This document shows, in pieces, positions 6,683 to 10,313 of a DNA stretch of 10,313 bases. Numbering within the stretch: position 1 is the stretch's first letter; every line of letters starts with the position of its first letter. The DNA lies in contig CAZJWK010000103.1 of the NCBI GenBank assembly GCA_964549595.1, positions 1-10,313 of the forward strand, written 5' to 3'. This stretch comes from CAZQQN01 sp964549595 (GTDB lineage Bacteria > Bacteroidota > Bacteroidia > CAILMK01 > CAYYUA01). Both the position numbers and the translations under genes were made by a program. The notes below the pieces were generated by a model. That model saw only the letters and a list, made by a program, of their open reading frames with translations. It did not search any database and was not told the DNA's origin.

Positions 6683-7933
6683 TTAATCCAGGGCTTTGAA
6701 GGTTTGCTCAATAATATCGCAGCATGCATGAATTTGCTCTTCGGTAATAATCAATGGAGGGGCGAAACGGATGACATTCCCGTGGGTTTGCTTGGCCAAC
6801 AACCCGTTTTTGATCAATTTTTTGCAAATGGCCTTGGCCGTAATGGTAGTCTTTTCATCGTCCAGGACAACGGCATTCAAAAGGCCCTTACCCCTGACGT
6901 GGTCGATCCATGGGTGGTCAATATTTTGCAAACGGTCCCGGAAAATGGGCCCCAATTTAGCGGCATTTTCCGGCATTTTCTCATCCTTTATTACCTGGAC
7001 CGCTTCCATGGCAATCCTGGCTCCTAATGGATTGCCCCCGAAAGTAGAACCATGTTCACCGGGCTGAATAGCAAGCATGATGGGATCATCTGCCAAAACG
7101 GCAGATACGGGCATCATACCTCCTGAAAGGGCTTTCCCGAGGATAAGGACATCCGGTTTGACATTTTCATGGTCACAAGCCAGCATTTTCCCCGTTCTAC
7201 CCAGACCGGTTTGAATTTCGTCAGCAATTAAAAGCATATTGTGCTTTGTGCAAATCTCCCGGACCTTTGAGAGGTAGCCTTCATCCGGAACCACAGCCCC
7301 GGCTTCTCCCTGTATAGGCTCTACCAAAAAACCGGCAATTTCAGGGTCATTGGCCAGATCTTCCAGTGCATTAGTATCGTTATAGGGAATCACATGATAA
7401 CCGGGATTGAACGGGCCAAAACCTTCACGGGATTCTTCACTGGTGGAAAAGGAAATGATGTTGATGGTTCTTCCGTGAAAATTTTCGTCCACAACCACTA
7501 TTTTGGCCCTGTCTTCCGGAATATGTTTATTTTGGTAGGCCCATTTCCGGGTAATTTTAATGGCGGTTTCCACTGCTTCCACTCCGGAGTTCATGAAAAG
7601 TACCTTGTCAAAATCAAAGGTTTCCGCCAGATAGGCTTCGGCTTTCCCCAACCAATTGTTGTAAAAAGCGCGCGAAGTCAAGGTCAGGACTTCTGCTTGC
7701 TCTTTTAATGTGTTTACAAGGGCTGGGTGGCAATGCCCTTGGTTTAAGGCACTGTAGGCGGATAGGAAGTCGTAGTACTCATGTCCTTCCGGATCCCACA
7801 CCTTAACGCCTTTTCCTTCGGAGATCACAACCGGTAATGGCTGGTAATTATGGGCACCATACCGGTGTTCCAGGTCCATTGCTTCCTCTGAATTAATAGT
7901 GCCTTGCATGGATAATGTTTTGTATTCGACCAT
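6683..7933 (-). CDS. rocD: Ornithine-oxo-acid transaminase (ornithine aminotransferase)
   Basis: This PLP enzyme moves the delta-amino group of ornithine to 2-oxoglutarate, giving glutamate semialdehyde and glutamate, and so links arginine breakdown with proline and glutamate. It is class III fold type I, 416 residues. PLP is held by Lys267 in ILGKALSGG, with Asp238 in LIADEIQTGLGRTG and the SGVEA loop (116-120). Residues matching the ornithine-specific set of human OAT are present at a constant offset of 25: Tyr30 (human Tyr55), Tyr60 (Tyr85), Arg155 (Arg180), Glu210 (Glu235) and Lys267 (Lys292). This argues against acetylornithine or GABA aminotransferase. The first residues before SEEAMDLEHRYGAHNY are weakly constrained, so Met9 is a possible alternative start, but the ATG at 7933 has a purine-rich AAGGAAA upstream. 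It starts 13 bases after engB and probably shares its transcript. Confidence 0.96.
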   Translation of the reverse strand: MVEYKTLSMQGTINSEEAMDLEHRYGAHNYQPLPVVISEGKGVKVWDPEGHEYYDFLSAYSALNQGHCHPALVNTLKEQAEVLTLTSRAFYNNWLGKAEAYLAETFDFDKVLFMNSGVEAVETAIKITRKWAYQNKHIPEDRAKIVVVDENFHGRTINIISFSTSEESREGFGPFNPGYHVIPYNDTNALEDLANDPEIAGFLVEPIQGEAGAVVPDEGYLSKVREICTKHNMLLIADEIQTGLGRTGKMLACDHENVKPDVLILGKALSGGMMPVSAVLADDPIMLAIQPGEHGSTFGGNPLGARIAMEAVQVIKDEKMPENAAKLGPIFRDRLQNIDHPWIDHVRGKGLLNAVVLDDEKTTITAKAICKKLIKNGLLAKQTHGNVIRFAPPLIITEEQIHACCDIIEQTFKALD

Positions 7934-7946
7934 ATTGCCGTTTCCT

Positions 7947-8555
7947 TTATGCTTGATTGCTTAATACGATTTCATTTAATTGCTGAATATAATCCAAAAT
8001 GGACTTGACACTTTCAGGATTTTTTATTGAGGTATGAAAAACCGGTGGAATTTCCTCCCAGGTTTCTGAAAGGGCTTCCTCAAAATCGGCTATATTTTGC
8101 TCAACCGCTTTTGTTTTGGCTTTATCGGTTTTGGTAAAAACCAGGCTAAATGGTACACCTTGTTCGCCCATCCAATTACAGAACCGAATGTCTTTGTCTT
8201 TGGGTGGAATGCTGGCATCAATTAACACAAACGCATTCACCAAATTTTTCCGGTTTATAAAGTAACCTTCGATGGATTCAAGCCATTCCTTGCGTAATTT
8301 TTTAGCGGATTTGGCATACCCATACCCCGGCAGGTCAACCAGATTCCATTTCCGGTTCACCAAAAAAAGGTTTAAGGTTTGGGTTTTTCCGGGGGTTCCG
8401 GAAGTTTTTGCGAAATTTTTCCGGTTCACCAAAAGATTGATCAAACTCGACTTTCCTACATTGGATCGGCCAATAAAGGCATATTCGGGTTTATCCGTAT
8501 AACCCATTTTCTTCCAATCAGGAACGCTTTTGCAAAATTCAACGGTGGTTACCAA
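7947..8555 (-). CDS. engB: Ribosome-biogenesis GTPase EngB (YsxC/YihA), TTG start
   Basis: EngB is an essential Era-like GTPase needed for assembly of the large ribosomal subunit. The 202-residue protein shows all G motifs: G1 GRSNVGKSS (29-37), the switch region TSGTPGKTQT (51-60) with the G2 threonine, G3 DLPGYG (74-79), G4 TKTD (141-144), and a G5-like TSIKN (175-179). The most plausible start is TTG at 8555. No in-frame ATG or GTG lies between it and an upstream TAA, and starting at Met17 would cut the first beta strand (TVEFCKS) that the family keeps. The sequence carries a 17-base in-frame direct repeat coding LVNRK twice. It is the first gene of the leftward engB-rocD pair and divergent from menG. 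I could not find a clear TAnnTTTG promoter for it in the 187-base shared gap. Confidence 0.96.
   Translation of the reverse strand: MVTTVEFCKSVPDWKKMGYTDKPEYAFIGRSNVGKSSLINLLVNRKNFAKTSGTPGKTQTLNLFLVNRKWNLVDLPGYGYAKSAKKLRKEWLESIEGYFINRKNLVNAFVLIDASIPPKDKDIRFCNWMGEQGVPFSLVFTKTDKAKTKAVEQNIADFEEALSETWEEIPPVFHTSIKNPESVKSILDYIQQLNEIVLSNQA
8349..8365. repeat. 17-base direct repeat inside engB, copy 1
   Basis: TTTCCGGTTCACCAAAA at 8349-8365 recurs exactly at 8418-8434. The offset of 69 bases is 23 codons, so both copies encode LVNRK on the minus strand. Another related element (TTTTTCCGGTT at 8246-8256) encodes the similar INRKN. Confidence 0.85.
8418..8434. repeat. 17-base direct repeat inside engB, copy 2
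   Basis: This is an exact copy of 8349-8365, in the same reading frame of engB, coding LVNRK just before the switch I region. Recombination between the copies would delete 23 residues in frame. Confidence 0.85.
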
Positions 8556-8609
8556 TGTGTTATGCTTTAATTATCCCAAACCCCTAATGAAACTTTCCCA
8601 AACAGGCAT

Positions 8610-8617
8610 TACTTTTG
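8610..8617 (+). promoter_or_regulatory. -7 box of menG-porT
   Basis: TACTTTTG matches TAnnTTTG at every fixed position and lies 126 bases before the menG ATG. No upstream TTG is at the expected spacing. The leader would be about 120 bases long and would contain the AAACCC/GGGTTT hairpin at 8683-8703. Confidence 0.45.
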
Positions 8618-8682
8618 CCCTTTAAAATCAGTGCAAAGAACGGGAATTTAATGAATGTGGCTAAATTTCCATGCAGTTTTTT

Positions 8683-8703
8683 AAACCCATTTTTTGGGGG
8701 TTT
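8683..8703 (+). repeat. Inverted repeat in the menG leader
   Basis: AAACCC (8683-8688) and GGGTTT (8698-8703) form a six-pair stem around a nine-base T-rich loop, 39 bases before the menG start. It could shape the mRNA leader, or act as an end structure for something transcribed from the left. The pairing is seen; any function is speculative. Confidence 0.35.
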
Positions 8704-8742
8704 GTTTATGCAGTGGTGTGGGAGCTTAAAACCAAGCAATGA

Positions 8743-9471
8743 ATGAAAAACCAGGTAGTGCCTGATAAAAGTGCAAGTACCGGCAAAAAAGCACAAGTTG
8801 CTCAAATGTTTGACCAAATTGCCGGTACTTATGATTTTTTAAACCATTTCCTTTCTTTGGGCATCGATATTACCTGGCGGAAAAAAATCAGGCGGCTGTT
8901 AAGTGTTCATCAACCACGAGCAATACTGGATCTGGCAACCGGTACAGCAGATTTGGCGATAGAATTGGCGAAATTAAAACCGGATCGGATAATTGGCGCG
9001 GACATATCGGAAAAAATGTTGGCTAAAGGAAGGATTAAAATAAACAAAAAAGGCCTTGGCGATCTCATAAGCTTAGAGTACGGAGATTCTGAAAATTTGA
9101 CCTACCAAAATGATGAATTTGATGCGGTCACTGTGGCTTTTGGCGTTCGCAATTATGAAAACCTGGATAAGGGCCTGGAGGAGATTTACAGGGTTACCAA
9201 GCCGGGAGGAATGGCCGTAATACTGGAATTTTCCCAACCCACAGCGTTTCCGCTTAAACAATTATACCAATTTTATTTCAAGAACGTTTTACCCGGGATA
9301 GGCCGTTTGTTTTCGAATAACCAAAAAGCTTATTCATATTTGCCTGAGTCAGTGGACGCTTTTCCTTCGGGCCAGGCTTTTCTAAAAAAACTGGAAAATA
9401 AAGGATTCAAGGAGACTCAATGGACACCCCTAACTTTCGGAATCAGTGCCATTTACACAGGCCAAAAATAA
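8743..9471 (+). CDS. menG: Demethylmenaquinone methyltransferase (MenG/UbiE)
   Basis: This SAM-dependent enzyme performs the last step of menaquinone synthesis, C-methylating demethylmenaquinone for the respiratory chain. The length (242) is typical. The signatures are VAQMFDQIAGTYDFLNHFLS (19-38), LGIDITWRKK (39-48), SAM motif I LDLATGTAD (62-70), GADIS (85-89), the UbiE block VTVAFGVRNYENLDKGL (129-145), and YRVTKPGGM followed by LEFSQP (161-166). In Bacteroidota the quinone is normally menaquinone, so menG is preferred to ubiE for the symbol. The ATG at 8743 gives the family N terminus; another ATG at 8739 is in a frame that ends after eight codons. The 3' end overlaps porT by 52 bases, so the two are almost certainly cotranscribed. 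Confidence 0.96.
   Translation: MKNQVVPDKSASTGKKAQVAQMFDQIAGTYDFLNHFLSLGIDITWRKKIRRLLSVHQPRAILDLATGTADLAIELAKLKPDRIIGADISEKMLAKGRIKINKKGLGDLISLEYGDSENLTYQNDEFDAVTVAFGVRNYENLDKGLEEIYRVTKPGGMAVILEFSQPTAFPLKQLYQFYFKNVLPGIGRLFSNNQKAYSYLPESVDAFPSGQAFLKKLENKGFKETQWTPLTFGISAIYTGQK
9409..9414 (+). promoter_or_regulatory. Shine-Dalgarno-like site that supports the porT start inside menG
   Basis: AAGGAG lies five bases before the ATG at 9420, inside the menG coding region. Strong Shine-Dalgarno sites are uncommon in Bacteroidota, so this may help reinitiation within the overlap. The porT frame has a stop (TAA) at 9399 and no other ATG before its signal sequence, which fixes this start. Confidence 0.5.
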
Positions 9472-10154
9472 TCATCATTTTTGCCATTCTGATTTCCTGT
9501 ATTTGTGTATCTACTACCAGGGCTCAAACCAAAAATAATCCCCTTTATGACTATAACAAAAAACTCCATTTTGGTTTTTCCATAGGCACCAATGTAGCCG
9601 GTTTTTCCCACCAATTTTCCGATCATTTTCACAGGAACGATACGCTGCTTTCCATAAGAAAGAAACGCTTCCCGGGTTTAAATTTAGGCGCCATAGCCAA
9701 TCTGCATTTAGGCAACCATTTTGACCTCAGGTTTATACCCAGCCTGATTTTAGCCGAAAGGGCCATTGAATACAATTTTAGGAACGGTCAAACGGTAACT
9801 AAGAACATCGAATCCGTTTTTATAGAAGCGCCCTTAACCGTTAAGTTCAAATCGGTCAGGCGGAACAATGTGCGGTTTTATGTGATAGGAGGCGGCAAAG
9901 TATCCTATGATATGGCTAGTGAGGCTGACACAGAACAAAATCCTGCTAACCCTTTTGTGGCTCTGAAGCAAAGGAGTTACTATTACGAATTTGGGTTTGG
10001 CTTTGACATGTATTTCCCTTATTTCAAATTTTCTCCTGAGATCAAAATTTCCCGCGGATTGACTGACGTCCTTTCCCATGATAAGTATGTTTACTCAAAC
10101 TCCTTCAACTTCCTCCGGTCCAATGTCATTTTTCTTTCCTTTCATTTTGAGTGA
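9420..10154 (+). CDS. porT: Type IX secretion system protein PorT (outer-membrane beta-barrel)
   Basis: PorT (SprT in gliding bacteria) is an outer-membrane barrel protein needed by the type IX secretion system, which exports gingipain-like proteases and gliding adhesins. The 244-residue sequence has a signal peptide whose core is IIIIFAILISCICV (17-30), with a likely cut after Ala35 (TRA/Q). It is followed by amphipathic strands typical of the family: LHFGFSIGTNVAGF, PGLNLGAIANLHLGNHFDLRFIPSL, FIEAPLTVKFKS, RFYVIGGG, and YYYEFGFGFDMYFPYFKFSPEIK, ending in LSFHFE with the C-terminal Phe usual for outer-membrane proteins. The menG-porT order is seen in other Bacteroidota. The start overlaps menG by 52 bases and adds a 16-residue polar n-region. 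LISC (24-27) also fits a lipobox, so lipoprotein processing is a minor alternative. Assignment is by recognised sequence pattern. Confidence 0.9.
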   Translation: MDTPNFRNQCHLHRPKIIIIFAILISCICVSTTRAQTKNNPLYDYNKKLHFGFSIGTNVAGFSHQFSDHFHRNDTLLSIRKKRFPGLNLGAIANLHLGNHFDLRFIPSLILAERAIEYNFRNGQTVTKNIESVFIEAPLTVKFKSVRRNNVRFYVIGGGKVSYDMASEADTEQNPANPFVALKQRSYYYEFGFGFDMYFPYFKFSPEIKISRGLTDVLSHDKYVYSNSFNFLRSNVIFLSFHFE

Positions 10155-10162
10155 CGAGTGAC
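10149..10162 (+). repeat. Tandem 7-base repeat across the porT stop
   Basis: GAGTGAC occurs twice in tandem (10149-10155 and 10156-10162). The first copy contains the stop TGA at 10152-10154 and the last Glu codon. It looks like a short slippage duplication. Confidence 0.7.
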
Positions 10163-10209
10163 AAAATCTTGAAAAAGGGGAAATTGATTTATGCCGGAAC
10201 GGGTTGATA

Positions 10210-10257
10210 TTTGGCTTTTTAGCCACTGACAATGGAACCAATTCGAAATAAGCCAAA
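10210..10257 (+). repeat. Nested inverted repeats in the noncoding tail after porT
   Basis: A tight hairpin TGGCT-TTTT-AGCCA spans 10212-10225. The same left arm, as TTTGGCTT (10210-10217), can instead pair perfectly with AAGCCAAA (10250-10257), 32 bases further on. The two pairings exclude each other. No T tract follows either stem, so a simple intrinsic terminator is not supported. The rest of 10155-10313 shows no gene I can recognise. Confidence 0.4.
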
Positions 10258-10313
10258 GACAAACAACCAACAATTATTCTGTAAAATTGGTAAGTGGGGA
10301 TGAGAAGACTCAG

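Noticed and set aside
6639..6689. GGATTAATCC palindrome at 6680-6689 and a GCTT/AAGC pair between the convergent dgt and rocD
   Set aside because: The palindrome overlaps the rocD stop and has no loop or T tract. Neither element makes a believable bidirectional terminator.
6704..7708. Long rightward frames of about 100 codons opposite rocD
   Set aside because: They are antisense to a fully intact, strongly conserved gene and show no protein family features.
10192..10303. Two tiny frames (ATG at 10192, 12 codons; ATG at 10232, 23 codons) after porT
   Set aside because: No ribosome site, no composition or motif evidence, and they overlap the inverted repeats.
10300..10313. ATG AGA AGA CTC at the right edge as the start of the next gene
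   Set aside because: Only four codons are visible. It may be real but cannot be supported from this window.

Overview
The window looks like an ordinary chromosomal stretch of a Gram-negative member of the Bacteroidota (Bacteroidetes). Four things point there: a clear PorT protein of the type IX secretion system, found only in that phylum; a Kdo activation gene, implying lipopolysaccharide; a menaquinone-type UbiE/MenG methyltransferase; and gene leaders that carry the Bacteroidota -7 promoter box TAnnTTTG instead of an E. coli-like -10. The order within the phylum cannot be fixed from this sequence; a Cytophagales-like lineage is a guess. Codon use and base composition look even across the window, and I see no insertion sequence, phage gene, CRISPR array, tRNA or rRNA.

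Layout from left to right. (1) 151-1398 (+): a polytopic membrane glycosyltransferase of the GT87 (DUF2029) type with its own promoter-like box. (2) 1592-3442 (+): ychF and kdsB, joined stop-to-start (TGAATG) behind the best promoter of the window. (3) 3524-5158 (+): pyrG, CTP synthase. Its product is the co-substrate of KdsB, so the pair supplies and spends CTP for the inner core of LPS. (4) 5283-6638 (+): a dGTPase (HD-domain dNTP triphosphohydrolase), convergent with the next pair. (5) 8555-6683 (-): engB (ribosome-assembly GTPase) followed after 13 bases by rocD (ornithine aminotransferase), probably one transcript. (6) 8743-10154 (+): menG and porT, overlapping by 52 bases, divergent from engB. 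(7) 10155-10313: a noncoding tail with inverted repeats that could compete with each other.

Most of the window is housekeeping: nucleotide supply (pyrG, dgt), ribosome biology (ychF, engB), envelope building (GT87, kdsB, porT), respiration (menG) and ornithine/proline metabolism (rocD). I found no candidate for a wholly new system. The points most worth checking are the altered catalytic motif of KdsB (QAEEPF in place of QGDEPF, with a second Asp-to-Glu change), the menG-porT overlap with an ambiguous PorT signal peptide, a possible leaderless upstream ORF before dgt, and the competing hairpins after porT. No gap between genes exceeds 200 bases.
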